64,000 bases of DNA, taken from assembly GCF_014041935.1 (NCBI RefSeq), contig NZ_CP059491.1, positions 310,001-374,000 on the forward strand, written 5' to 3'. A program made the position numbers and the translations under genes. Each line of letters starts with the position of its first letter. Position 1 is the stretch's first letter. The notes under the pieces are model-generated. The model was not told where the DNA came from and did no database searches. It worked only from the letters and a program-made list of their open reading frames with translations. Positions 26,680 to 35,328 of the stretch are shown one piece after another. Source of the stretch: Gordonia jinghuaiqii (GTDB lineage: Bacteria > Actinomycetota > Actinomycetes > Mycobacteriales > Mycobacteriaceae).

Positions 26680-28204
26680 AGTCCGGACGCACGCCGTCGG
26701 CGGGACGGATGTGCGCAGGAGGACGCCCGCCCGGTCTTCGACCCGGAGAGTTGCTGTGCGGCTCACCATCTCGGCGATCCTGATCACGTCGTCCCTGGCG
26801 GGTTGCCACCGCTCTGTGGAGTCGGCCGTCGACGCACCGTCGGTAGCCACCGAGTACCTCCCGCTCGACCTGCCGGATTCGACAGGGCCGAGGGTGTTCG
26901 CGCATTACATGCCGAACTTTCCGGTGTCGATCGACAACGAGCCGCCCGAGTCGGACTACTACCGCACCGAGTACCTCGATCCGACGGGCGAGGACGGGAT
27001 TCACATGTCCTACGGCGGCTACCTTCGGGACCGGCCACTTCCTCGGAAGCCCTCGAAGCAGGGGAAATGGGCCGAACAGAACGTGGAACTCGAGATATCC
27101 CAGGCCGAATCGGTGGGCATCGACGGTTTCGCCGTCGACGTCATCCTTCCCAGGAGCCGGTCCGACGTCGTGGACGGGATCCTCGCTGCGGCCGGCACGC
27201 CCGGGAGGTTCTCGATCATGCTGACCATGGACATGGGTGGCCCCGTGGCCACGGATCAGCCGATGTCGTCGTTCATCGACGACATCGTGCACTACGCGAA
27301 GATGCCCGCAGCATATCGGTTGTCCGACGGTCGCCTGGTACTCAGTGCGTTTCGTGCGGAGCTGCGACCAGTGGGGTGGTGGAGGCAGGTACTGGAGGGT
27401 TTGTCTGCCCGCGGTGTGTCGGCGGTGTTCTTTCCGATTCTCCTGGATACGAGCGCCAATCTGGAGAAGTTCGCCGCCATCAGTTATGGGATCGGGTCAT
27501 GGGGCGGACGCAGCCCCAACGCGTACTCACTCGACGACACCAGGCGAGGCGCGTGGCCGGATCTGGCCCGACGCAGCCGAGCGCTCGGGTTGAAGATCAT
27601 GTCGCCGGTGGCTTTTCAGGACAACCGGCCCTATGCGCAACTGTACTTCGAGGCGATGAACGGCCTCACGATGCGTTCCGGGTGGGCGGCTGCCGAGGAG
27701 ATCAAACCCGAGATCGTCCAGATCATGACGTGGAACGACTATGCCGAGACCTCGGCTGTCGCACCCTCGTTGCGCCACGGCTACCGGGTCCTCGACATGC
27801 TTGCCTACCACATCGCGAAATTCAAGAGCGGGTCGTCGCCGGCCATTCGCCGAGACGTTGTCTTCGCGACATACCGAACGCAGCGATATCAAGCGGCACC
27901 GTCCTTCTCGCAACCGAAGCTCATGCAACTCAGTGCCGACAGCATGCCGGCACGGAACGAGATCGAGGTGACCGCCTACGGCGTGGAACCGTCGTCCATC
28001 ACGGTCCGCATGGGGTCAGAGGTACGGCACTGCACGGTGTCCAAGGGACTCGACTACTGCACCTTCCCGCTGGGCACGGGCGGCGTGACGATCGAGATGA
28101 CGCGTGACGGCCGCACGGTCGCGACGGCGGGGGGCGGGCCGGCCGTGACGACCTCGCCCTATGTACAAGACCTGCAGTACGTGGCGGTCGGCGGTCTGCG
28201 ATGA
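26645..28204 (+). CDS. GH71-like glycoside hydrolase lipoprotein
   Basis: Predicted exported lipoprotein of up to 519 residues. The ATG at 26645 overlaps the previous gene by 35 bases; GTG at 26711 or 26756 would give a shorter leader. Near residue 42-54 a hydrophobic stretch ends in a lipobox (TSSLAGC), so the mature protein would be anchored through that Cys. The core resembles family GH71 (alpha-1,3-glucanase): RVFAHYMPNFP, an acidic GIDGFAVDVIL strand, and VQIMTWNDYAETS, which matches the family TWNDYGES block. The C-terminal 100 residues form an extra beta-rich module. It may trim, process or release the polymer encoded by this operon. Confidence 0.78.
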   Translation: MRPPLSTVSTSEVRTHAVGGTDVRRRTPARSSTRRVAVRLTISAILITSSLAGCHRSVESAVDAPSVATEYLPLDLPDSTGPRVFAHYMPNFPVSIDNEPPESDYYRTEYLDPTGEDGIHMSYGGYLRDRPLPRKPSKQGKWAEQNVELEISQAESVGIDGFAVDVILPRSRSDVVDGILAAAGTPGRFSIMLTMDMGGPVATDQPMSSFIDDIVHYAKMPAAYRLSDGRLVLSAFRAELRPVGWWRQVLEGLSARGVSAVFFPILLDTSANLEKFAAISYGIGSWGGRSPNAYSLDDTRRGAWPDLARRSRALGLKIMSPVAFQDNRPYAQLYFEAMNGLTMRSGWAAAEEIKPEIVQIMTWNDYAETSAVAPSLRHGYRVLDMLAYHIAKFKSGSSPAIRRDVVFATYRTQRYQAAPSFSQPKLMQLSADSMPARNEIEVTAYGVEPSSITVRMGSEVRHCTVSKGLDYCTFPLGTGGVTIEMTRDGRTVATAGGGPAVTTSPYVQDLQYVAVGGLR

Positions 28205-28310
28205 ATGGGATGATTGATCCGGCTCGCTCCGGCAGACAGTGTAGGCATCACCGGCGGTGCCGTCAGGTGATCCTCCTGCCGACGCCAGGCCCACGGTCCG
28301 CGGCGGGGGC

Positions 28311-29675
28311 ATGCGCATGAAGTTCCAGGGTGCGGCGAGGTCGGCAGCGTCACCGGTCGATCAGCTGTTGTCCAGTGTCAGCAACGGTGTGGTTCTCCTC
28401 GCCATGGCCGCGGTGTCGACCATCGACGACTTCGGAACCCTGTCGCTGCTGTTCACGTTGGCTGCCGCGGCGATCGGCATACTCCGCGGTGCGCTCGGTA
28501 CCCCGTTGCTTCTGTCAGCGGGCGAGGGGACATCGGCGATAAGACACCACGGGCGGCACGCTGTGGTCGCCGCGCTGGTGGCCGGTGTTCTGGGTGCGCC
28601 GGTGCTGCTGGTCGCCGGCGCGGCGCTCGGCCACCCGGCTTTCGGTCTGTTGCTCGCGCTCGCACTGCCGATCATCCTGATGCAGGATACGTTGCGCTAC
28701 TGCGCGATTGCCTTGGGTCGTGCGCATGTCGCGGTTGTCTGGGACGGTCTGTGGTGCGCGGGCAGCGTGGCGGCGCTACTGCTTGCCTGGTGGCATCCGG
28801 TGTGGCTGACTGCGGCCTGGCTACTGGCGGGCTGGGTGGTGTTCGCGGTGGCATCGCTCATCGGCCTCGGCGCGGCACTGCGTGTCGTCCCGGAGTTCTC
28901 GGGTACGTGGCGGTGGGTGCGCGCCGACCTCAGGGGCCGGATCCGGTATGGCGTCGATGCGGGGCTGGAGCAGGTCGCGTTCTTCGCGGTGCTCCTCATC
29001 GGAACAGTGGTCATCGGGAGTTACGCGACCGCCGCGCTTCGGGGGGCCACCGCCGCCCTGGCGCCGGTGGCGATCCTGGGCAGTTCGATTCCACTGCTCG
29101 TCATCCCGGCTGCCATTCGGTCCGGAAAGCAGCCCCGGGAGATCTGGAGATCGCTGACGAAGCTCGCCCTTTTCACCTCGATGTGCTCGGTTGTGGCAGG
29201 ACTGGTTCTTTATCTACTGCCCGCGCATCTGGGTCATCGCGTGCTCGGCGAATCGTTCGACGTGATTCGCGATGTGGTCCTGATCGTCGCGGCGGAGTAC
29301 GCGGCGACCGGATGGCTCCTCGTGATCGGGGTGTACCTCAGGTCGCAGAACAGAAGTGCCGAAGTCGTGCGGCTGAGATCCTTCGCGGTGTGCGCCACAC
29401 TCGTCGGATCGCTTGTCGGTGCGCTCGTGATCGGTTCTCCCGCAGGTCTTGGCGCCTTCTATCTCATCGCCACGATCCTCTCCGTCGGGATGGCGCTGGT
29501 GTGGTTCACACCGTGGAGGGAGAGCCCGTGGCAGTTGGGCCGGGGGAGATCGGGTCTGGGGAAGCTGGCCCGGGAATCGACACAACATGTGACGGCCGCA
29601 CAGGCGCTCGCAGTACGCGCGGGTCCGTCGGGTGCGGTCATTCGAACGAGGGAGGTCGAGAATCATGAAGGGTAA
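28311..29675 (+). CDS. Wzx-like lipid-linked oligosaccharide flippase
   Basis: Polytopic membrane protein, about 454 residues, with some 12 hydrophobic segments and short charged loops, typical of the MATE/MVF/Wzx superfamily. It would flip the lipid-linked repeat unit to the outer membrane leaflet for the Wzy-like polymerase. The ATG at 28311 is preferred because the first hydrophobic segment follows within 20 residues; the frame is open from 28257. It is separated from the GH71 gene by about 100 bases, the largest gap inside the operon after the start of the adenylation gene. Its stop overlaps the final LbH gene by 11 bases. Confidence 0.82.
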   Translation: MRMKFQGAARSAASPVDQLLSSVSNGVVLLAMAAVSTIDDFGTLSLLFTLAAAAIGILRGALGTPLLLSAGEGTSAIRHHGRHAVVAALVAGVLGAPVLLVAGAALGHPAFGLLLALALPIILMQDTLRYCAIALGRAHVAVVWDGLWCAGSVAALLLAWWHPVWLTAAWLLAGWVVFAVASLIGLGAALRVVPEFSGTWRWVRADLRGRIRYGVDAGLEQVAFFAVLLIGTVVIGSYATAALRGATAALAPVAILGSSIPLLVIPAAIRSGKQPREIWRSLTKLALFTSMCSVVAGLVLYLLPAHLGHRVLGESFDVIRDVVLIVAAEYAATGWLLVIGVYLRSQNRSAEVVRLRSFAVCATLVGSLVGALVIGSPAGLGAFYLIATILSVGMALVWFTPWRESPWQLGRGRSGLGKLARESTQHVTAAQALAVRAGPSGAVIRTREVENHEG

Positions 29676-30606
29676 TGGAACTGCGGCGGCTATCGCGGGA
29701 ATCGTCCGGGGGGATCACGATGCTGAGCACGCCCCTGCCGGTCGGGCTGCCGAAATCGACGAGACTCCGCCAGGGGTGGGCAGTGCGATGAGTCGGGTCT
29801 GGCGTGGGATGAAAGCTCTGAGAGATGTTGTGTCCGTCGGAGTGTGGCTTTTTCCTCCGTGCCGTCTCAAGAACAGGCTCTTGAACGCGCTCGGCAATGA
29901 CATCAGCGCGAGCGCGGTGATCTGGCCGGTGCTGGTCCTGTCCTGTGGGCGATTCGAGATCGCCGACGACGTCAGCCTCATGCCGTTCAGTGCCTTTCGA
30001 CGGATGAACCGGGTGGAGGTCGGTCCTCGAAGCATGATCGGGTTGTTCAATTCGATCACCGCATCGCCGGAGTACCAGCGGTTCGACGATCGTGCCGGCA
30101 CGCTGAGGATCGGTGAGTCCGCTGGTATCACCAACCGGCATTATCTTGATTGTTCGGGGCGCATCGAGCTCTCGGACGGGGCGGCGATCGGCGGTATCAG
30201 GTCGATCTTCCAGTCTCACGAACTCGATATCGTGTTGAACCGACCCACGATCGGGACGATCGTCGTCGGCGAGAACAGCCTGACCGGGAGCTCGTGCATC
30301 GTCGCGAAAGGCGTTCACATTCCGAGCAGGTCCTACGTGGGTATGGGTTCGGTGGTGATCCAATCCGCCATCGGCGCGGACGGGCGTCCCGGTCTGTACG
30401 CAGGATCGCCGGCGCGGTGGCGCCGGGAACTCCCGGACTGCGAGTGGTGGCACCGGCGGGACACTCACACGCTTCCGCTCACTCGCCACGATTTCGACAC
30501 GGATTTCGACGACACGGATTTCGGCGGCACGGAGCTCGACAGTACGGATTTGGACAGCACCGGCCCCCGCACCGGAACCGATGCGGACGAGCGATCTGCG
30601 GTCTGA
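29665..30606 (+). CDS. Left-handed beta-helix acyltransferase-like protein (second paralogue)
   Basis: A 313-residue protein starting at the ATG at 29665, which has GGGAGG nine bases upstream. Residues about 70-250 match the LbH protein at 14978-15757: CRLKNRLLNALGNDIS, WPVLVLSCG, ITNRHYLDCSGRIELSDGAAIGG and GLYAGSPARWRRE. It is extended at both ends: about 50 extra N-terminal residues and a 40-residue acidic tail of degenerate FDDTD/LDSTD repeats. It ends the polysaccharide operon. Paralogues at both ends of one operon suggest two acylation reactions on related sugars, or two acyl donors. Confidence 0.82.
   Translation: MKGNGTAAAIAGIVRGDHDAEHAPAGRAAEIDETPPGVGSAMSRVWRGMKALRDVVSVGVWLFPPCRLKNRLLNALGNDISASAVIWPVLVLSCGRFEIADDVSLMPFSAFRRMNRVEVGPRSMIGLFNSITASPEYQRFDDRAGTLRIGESAGITNRHYLDCSGRIELSDGAAIGGIRSIFQSHELDIVLNRPTIGTIVVGENSLTGSSCIVAKGVHIPSRSYVGMGSVVIQSAIGADGRPGLYAGSPARWRRELPDCEWWHRRDTHTLPLTRHDFDTDFDDTDFGGTELDSTDLDSTGPRTGTDADERSAV
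30490..30562 (+). repeat. Degenerate 15-bp repeats coding an acidic Asp/Thr tail
   Basis: Variants of ACGGATTTCGACGAC recur about five times, encoding FDTD, FDDTD, FGGTE, LDSTD, LDSTG. They give the last LbH protein an acidic, probably unstructured tail. Confidence 0.8.
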
Positions 30607-30610
30607 GTTG

Positions 30611-31432
30611 TCACCCCGGTGCGAGCCGACTGAGGTGCTCCCACTTCAGATAGTCGTCGATGCGGGACTGTTCCATCGCCAGGACATGGCCGAAGGACTC
30701 GCTGCCGACGATCAGTCGACGCGGCGGGTCGGGCAGTGCGACCAGTTCCAGGAGCGTCGGGACGACGGTGCTGGGCTCCGGCGACACGTCGTCGCCCCAC
30801 ATCTGCTCCATCTCCGAGCGCAGGTCCCGATACTCCGACATCGGTTCGGTGGTGGTCATGCCGGTTGTGAAGAGGCCGGTGTTGTAACCGCCCATCTGCA
30901 GGATGGTGACCTCGATCCCGAAGCCGGCGACCTCCATGGCCAGTGCTTCGCTGACCGAGTCCAGTGCGGCCTTGCCCGCACCGTAGAACCCGACCGTGGC
31001 CATCCCGACGCCGCTGCCCATCGAGGTGACCTGGAGGATTCGCCCGCCGCCCTGGGCGCGAAGATGCGGGACCACTGCCTGTGCCACCCAGACCGCCCCG
31101 AAGAAGTTGACGTCCAGGTGCGCCCGGATCTGCTCTTCGGTGGCTTCTTCGACCATCCCGTACAGCATCGCGCCGGCATTGTTGACCACGATGTCGAGCC
31201 GGCCGAATGCCGCGACTGCCTGCTCGACGCCGGTGAACACCGCTCGACGATCGGTGACGTCCAACGCCAGCGGGACGAGTCGACCCGGGTGCGCTTCGGC
31301 CAGCCGATCCAGGGGCTCGACGTTGCGGGCCGCCGCGATCACCCGGTCGCCGTTCGCGAGAGCGGCTTCGGTGAACGCCCTGCCCAGGCCCCTCGACGCG
31401 CCGGTGACGAACCACACTCGGGTGTGTGACAT
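30611..31432 (-). CDS. Short-chain dehydrogenase/reductase, TetR-linked
   Basis: Classical SDR of 273 residues: cofactor motif VTGASRGLGRAF, NNAG in VVNNAGAMLYG, catalytic Ser in VTSMGSG and YGAGK with Tyr-x3-Lys. The C-terminal part is longer than in FabG-type enzymes and ends without a conserved tail, as in retinol-dehydrogenase-like SDRs. It is convergent with the polysaccharide operon (four bases between stops). It is divergent from a TetR gene, with two operator-like sites in between, so it is the probable target of that repressor. The substrate is unknown. Confidence 0.88.
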   Translation of the reverse strand: MSHTRVWFVTGASRGLGRAFTEAALANGDRVIAAARNVEPLDRLAEAHPGRLVPLALDVTDRRAVFTGVEQAVAAFGRLDIVVNNAGAMLYGMVEEATEEQIRAHLDVNFFGAVWVAQAVVPHLRAQGGGRILQVTSMGSGVGMATVGFYGAGKAALDSVSEALAMEVAGFGIEVTILQMGGYNTGLFTTGMTTTEPMSEYRDLRSEMEQMWGDDVSPEPSTVVPTLLELVALPDPPRRLIVGSESFGHVLAMEQSRIDDYLKWEHLSRLAPG

Positions 31433-31447
31433 GGATTCCCCTCCACT

Positions 31448-31467
31448 AAACGAGACGATCCGTCTCG
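31448..31467. promoter_or_regulatory. TetR operator, palindrome 1
   Basis: A perfect palindrome CGAGACG-ATC-CGTCTCG lies at 31451-31467, extended on the left to AAACGAGACG (31448-31457). It is 16 bases upstream of the SDR start. The same ten bases occur inverted (CGTCTCGTTT, 31511-31520) next to the TetR gene, which strongly suggests a repressor binding site. Confidence 0.75.
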
Positions 31468-31500
31468 GTAGGGGAACTTACCGCCCTCGGCCCGACTAAT

Positions 31501-31520
31501 CAATACGTTGCGTCTCGTTT
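31501..31520. promoter_or_regulatory. TetR operator, palindrome 2
   Basis: CAATACG-TTG-CGTCTCGTTT: the right half is the exact inverse of AAACGAGACG in palindrome 1, while the left half matches at five of seven positions. The three-base spacer is the same. It lies about 22 bases ahead of the TetR start and would allow autoregulation. Confidence 0.65.
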
Positions 31521-31541
31521 ACTTCTGGCTAGGCTCGACGG

Positions 31542-32150
31542 GTGTCAGAGATGAAGGGTCCGGATCATTCACGCCGCAAGGAACGCTCCCGGCAGGCGAT
31601 CCTCGGGGCGGCCCGGGCGCTGGTTGCCGAGGCGCCGTACGACAAGGTCACGGTCGAGGCGATCGCGGCACGGGCGGGGGTGGGCAAGCAGACGATCTAT
31701 CGTCGATGGCCGTCGAAGAGTGCTGTGGTCCTCGCCGCGGTGCTGGCGCTCAGTGAACACGGTGACGGTCAATCGATTTCGTTGCCGGACAGCGGGGATC
31801 TCGAGGCCGACCTCAAGACGGTCATGCGGGCCACCGTCGCGGAGTTCGCCGATCCCGCCTTCGATCGGTTGATCCGGGCGGTCAACGCCGAGATCGTCAA
31901 CGATGCCGACCTGGCGGCCGAGTACCACGAAAAGCTGGCCGGGCCGCTGGAGGAGGCGAAGCGGGCGCGTCTCCGCAGTGCGCAGCGTGCCGGGCAGCTG
32001 GATTCGGCCGCCGACCTCGACCTCGCTCTCGCGGTTCTCTATGCGCCACTCTTCCAGCGGTGGCTGCACCGAGCGGGTCCACTGACCGATGACTATGCCG
32101 ACGCACTGGTCGACGCGATGTTGAGAGCGTTCGGTCCACAGTCGAAGTGA
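31542..32150 (+). CDS. TetR/AcrR-family repressor
   Basis: A 202-residue transcriptional regulator. The N-terminal DNA-binding domain (about residues 12-60) has RRKERSRQAILGAARALVAE and the helix-turn-helix VEAIAARAGVGKQTIYRRW. The C-terminal ligand-binding domain is all-helical. GTG at 31542 is the listed start; ATG at 31551 is equally possible. It is divergent from the SDR gene with two related palindromes between them, so it very likely represses both that gene and itself. Confidence 0.92.
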   Translation: MSEMKGPDHSRRKERSRQAILGAARALVAEAPYDKVTVEAIAARAGVGKQTIYRRWPSKSAVVLAAVLALSEHGDGQSISLPDSGDLEADLKTVMRATVAEFADPAFDRLIRAVNAEIVNDADLAAEYHEKLAGPLEEAKRARLRSAQRAGQLDSAADLDLALAVLYAPLFQRWLHRAGPLTDDYADALVDAMLRAFGPQSK

Positions 32151-32198
32151 GGGATTCGTATCGGTGTGGCGATGTGTATCCCGCACTCTGTGCCGAGC

Positions 32199-33014
32199 TC
32201 ACGCCACCGTCATCACCGCCTGCAGGTACTCCCACTCCATTCGCCCGTTGGTGATGTACCGGTCAGCGTGGGCGGCGATCGCTGCATCGAGCTCGGCGAC
32301 ACGTGCGGCGTCGTCCCCGATGTTGCGATACGTCATGATCGTCGGTCCGTAATGCGCCTTGAAGAAGTCCCGGAACGCCGCGCCGTCGGTGAAATCATCG
32401 ATTTCCACAGTGGCAGTGGTGAACTGATGGTCGGAGACCCGCTCGCCGAACAGTGATCGCACATGGTCGGCGTCACCCCACAGCGGGCCGGGGCGGGCCC
32501 CGGGGGGAGGCGGCGGCGCGTAGGGCTTCAGCACTCCCAGCAGTTCGCCGATGAAACCCGTCGGCGTCCAGTTGATCAGCCCGATCTGTCCGTCCGGTCG
32601 GACGACGCGGACGAGTTCGTCGGCACACTTCTGGTGGTTCGGTGCGAACATCACGCCCACGCAGGAGGTCGCGACATCGAAGTCGTCGTCGTCGAACGGG
32701 AGGTCCTCGGCGTCTGCGGTGCGCCAGGTGATGCCCAGGTCGCGGTGTCGCGACTCGCCGGTCTCGAGCAGTTCTGGTGTGAGGTCGGTGGCGACGACGT
32801 GCCCACCGGCCTGCGCCGCCGGGACCGCGACGTTACCTGCTCCGGCGGCGACGTCGACCACCTTCTGCTTGGGCTCGATGTGCAGCGCGTCGACGAGACG
32901 TCGACCCAGTGGGGCGATGAGACCGGCGACTGCGGGATAGTCGCCCGACGCCCACAGCTTGCGGTGGCGGGCCTTGATCTCGGCGTCGATCGGGGTGGGT
33001 TGTGTCGTGGTCAT
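32199..33014 (-). CDS. SAM-dependent methyltransferase (class I)
   Basis: Predicted S-adenosylmethionine-dependent methyltransferase of the UbiE/Methyltransf_11 type, 271 residues. Motif I is VVDVAAGAGNVAVPAA, followed by motif post-I VVATDLTPELLE, then ADAEDLPFDDDDFDVATSCVGVMF and RVVRPDGQIGL (motif III). The ATG at 33014 is chosen; the open frame upstream codes Arg-rich nonsense. It is divergent from an HxlR-type regulator with about 258 bases between them, so the two may form a regulatory pair. The acceptor is unknown. Confidence 0.87.
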   Translation of the reverse strand: MTTTQPTPIDAEIKARHRKLWASGDYPAVAGLIAPLGRRLVDALHIEPKQKVVDVAAGAGNVAVPAAQAGGHVVATDLTPELLETGESRHRDLGITWRTADAEDLPFDDDDFDVATSCVGVMFAPNHQKCADELVRVVRPDGQIGLINWTPTGFIGELLGVLKPYAPPPPPGARPGPLWGDADHVRSLFGERVSDHQFTTATVEIDDFTDGAAFRDFFKAHYGPTIMTYRNIGDDAARVAELDAAIAAHADRYITNGRMEWEYLQAVMTVA

Positions 33015-33272
33015 GATGAGGAGTCCTCGTGCTCGTCGTGGTGGCGGGTCGCCGCCCGGCCGACGTGGCCGGACACCCATCAGCATCCGACGGCGCGCAC
33101 CTCGCCTTCCAGACCAGGATCTGTACCGGTGGTGATTCAGATTCTGTACTGGTCTTCGCGCAGTGACAGGTGTGTACTTGGACCACCCGGGTCCTCGGTT
33201 CAACCGCTGTACCCGGATCAACTGCTGTGGGGGGCAGCTGCGTACTCCGAACAGTGACGCTGGGAGGCTGCG

Positions 33273-33947
33273 ATGTCGTCGTATGGACAATTCTGTCCGG
33301 TGGCCAAGTCGATGGAGTTGCTCGATGAGCGCTGGACTATTCTCGTCGTCCGCGAACTCCTCTTGGGCAGTAGGCATTTCAATGAACTTCGACGAGGCGT
33401 TCCCAAGATGTCGCCTGCACTCCTGACCAAGCGGTTACGTGGTCTCGAACGTGCCGGGGTGATCAACCGGAACGTGATCGGCGGTCGTTCGGTGTACACG
33501 CTGACGGACATGGGGGAGGAACTGGCGACCGTGGTGGAAGCGTTGAGCGCGTGGGGTGTCCGGTGGATCGGCGAGCTCGGCGATGCCGACCTGGACCCGC
33601 ATCTGCTCCTGTGGGACATGCACCGCACCGTTCCCGTGGACCGGTGGCCGAGGCGACGCACCATGGTGCAGTTCAGGTTTGACGATGTGGTCGGCAAGGC
33701 GAGCACGTGGTGGCTCGTGGTGGCCGGCGGTGAGGCGCAGGTGTGCGACTTCGACCCCGGCTACGACCTCGACGCCACCGTGTTGACCGATCTGCGAACT
33801 CTGACCGAGGTCTGGCGCGGCGACATCGACTGGCGGTACGCGCTCGGCAGCAATCGCATCGAGATCCAGGCGTCGGCCTCGGTGGCTCGAGACGTGCCGT
33901 CGTGGATCGGGCAGAGCCTGGCGTCGACCGTCACACGACCGGCATGA
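33273..33947 (+). CDS. HxlR-family regulator with C-terminal SCP2-like domain
   Basis: A 224-residue fusion. Residues 1-95 are a winged-helix HxlR/DUF24 domain (CPVAKSMELLDERWTILVVRELLLG, LRRGVPKMSPALLTKRLRGLERAGVI, YTLTDMGEEL) with Cys8 near the N-terminus. Residues about 120-215 resemble an SCP2/sterol-carrier-like domain (VQFRFDDVVGKASTWWLVV, DLRTLTEVWRGD). Such fusions are common in actinobacteria; the carrier-like domain may bind a hydrophobic ligand. It is divergent from the methyltransferase gene and convergent with the DoxX-like gene after 10 bases. Confidence 0.85.
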   Translation: MSSYGQFCPVAKSMELLDERWTILVVRELLLGSRHFNELRRGVPKMSPALLTKRLRGLERAGVINRNVIGGRSVYTLTDMGEELATVVEALSAWGVRWIGELGDADLDPHLLLWDMHRTVPVDRWPRRRTMVQFRFDDVVGKASTWWLVVAGGEAQVCDFDPGYDLDATVLTDLRTLTEVWRGDIDWRYALGSNRIEIQASASVARDVPSWIGQSLASTVTRPA

Positions 33948-33957
33948 GGGTCGGGTC

Positions 33958-35328
33958 TCACCGGAAATACGGCTCTTCCTGAACCCAGTGGAAGCCGCGA
34001 CCGAGCAGTGGCAGGGAGTTCTCGTCGAACCGGTCGAGAACGATGAGGGCCTGCTGTCCGTCGAGGCTCCCGGAAAGGACGAGTCTGTCCTCGGCGGGCC
34101 GCTCGAACCGCAGCGACGCGGCAGGTTCGGCCGACTCCGGCGCGGGTAGCTCGATGATCCCGCGGTCGACGTCGACGACGGCAGGCCGTGTCACCAGATC
34201 GGCGTTCATCTGCTGCACCGTGACGGCCCCGGGCACCTCGAAGACGACCCGGCGCCAACGGTCCTGATCGGTGGTCAGCGGCGGTACCTCGCGCCCGTCC
34301 AGTGAGAACTGCCGTACCTCCCAGATCCCGTACAGTTCGGTCTTCGGCGCCGCCGAGCCGTACTCGTGCCAGCCCGACCAGCTGATCTGCGCGGTGCCGA
34401 GCACCACCCACACGCCGAGCAGGATCTGGACGCGCGTGGACCACCGATTGCGCTCCGGGGTGTCGAACAGCCGCGGTGTCACCGGCGCCGAGGCGGGCCG
34501 TTCCAGTACGAACATCGCGAAGAGGTTTTTGAACTGAGGGGCCAGCAGGATCAACGACAGCAGCACCAGATGTGCGGACAAGATCTTGACCGGCACGTCG
34601 AAGGTCATGTTCAAGATGAAGACCTGCACCATCGCGACGAAGCTGACGAGGACGCCCAGAGTGGTCGTCCGCGTCCAGAACAGCAGGATGCCGCCCAGCA
34701 CCTCGACCCCGCCGAGCAGCATCTCGTAGACGGGTGAACTGCCGACCTGCAGCCACAACACCGACGCCGGACTGAACTCCCCGTAGGGCTGCAGGAGTGC
34801 GGACAGCGACGGCGGCGGCATCTGCGACGGGATGAGCTTGGCGAAGCCGTAGAAGAGCATCTGGCCGCCCAGGCACAACCGGAGGAAGGTCATCCACCAT
34901 GCGCTCAGGCGTGTGTAGCCGGGACGGTTGCGGTCGAGGAACGACCAGACGGCGGTGAGGGCCGCCGCCGCGACGAGGATGCAGAACATCAGGATCCAGA
35001 TCGCGGTCTGGTCGCCGCTGCCCGAATCCATCCGAAGCGTTGCGTCGACGCCGAAGACGTTGTGGCCGACCCAGCTCAACGCCGGTGCGAGAGCGGTCAT
35101 CTGCCAGATGATGGCGTCGTCGGGCAGCAGAGTGCCGAGGATTCCGGTGTAGACGAAGGTGATCTGCGCGAAGATCAGGCAGAACAAGGCGGTGTACAGG
35201 AACAGGAATCGAAAACCGATGCGGTGGAACGCTGTCCACGGTCGAACTGTCCACGGGTCCTCGGCGGCATCGTCGGTGGACTGTGGGTTGTCGGTGGGCA
35301 GTGGGGTGGGCGTTTCGGTGGTGGTCAT
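33958..35328 (-). CDS. DoxX/HTTM-like membrane protein
   Basis: A 456-residue membrane protein with a polar N-terminus of 35 residues, about seven to eight hydrophobic segments to residue 325, and a soluble C-terminal domain of about 120 residues (RRVVFEVPGAVTVQQMNADL ... RGFHWVQEEPYFR). The central TFLRLCLGGQMLFYGFAKLIPSQM with the LGGVEVLGGILLFW segment is typical of DoxX-type proteins. The C-terminal domain resembles sequences found in uncharacterised actinobacterial membrane proteins. The role is unknown. It is transcribed in the same direction as the ABC genes that follow but separated by about 260 bases. Confidence 0.78.
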   Translation of the reverse strand: MTTTETPTPLPTDNPQSTDDAAEDPWTVRPWTAFHRIGFRFLFLYTALFCLIFAQITFVYTGILGTLLPDDAIIWQMTALAPALSWVGHNVFGVDATLRMDSGSGDQTAIWILMFCILVAAAALTAVWSFLDRNRPGYTRLSAWWMTFLRLCLGGQMLFYGFAKLIPSQMPPPSLSALLQPYGEFSPASVLWLQVGSSPVYEMLLGGVEVLGGILLFWTRTTTLGVLVSFVAMVQVFILNMTFDVPVKILSAHLVLLSLILLAPQFKNLFAMFVLERPASAPVTPRLFDTPERNRWSTRVQILLGVWVVLGTAQISWSGWHEYGSAAPKTELYGIWEVRQFSLDGREVPPLTTDQDRWRRVVFEVPGAVTVQQMNADLVTRPAVVDVDRGIIELPAPESAEPAASLRFERPAEDRLVLSGSLDGQQALIVLDRFDENSLPLLGRGFHWVQEEPYFR

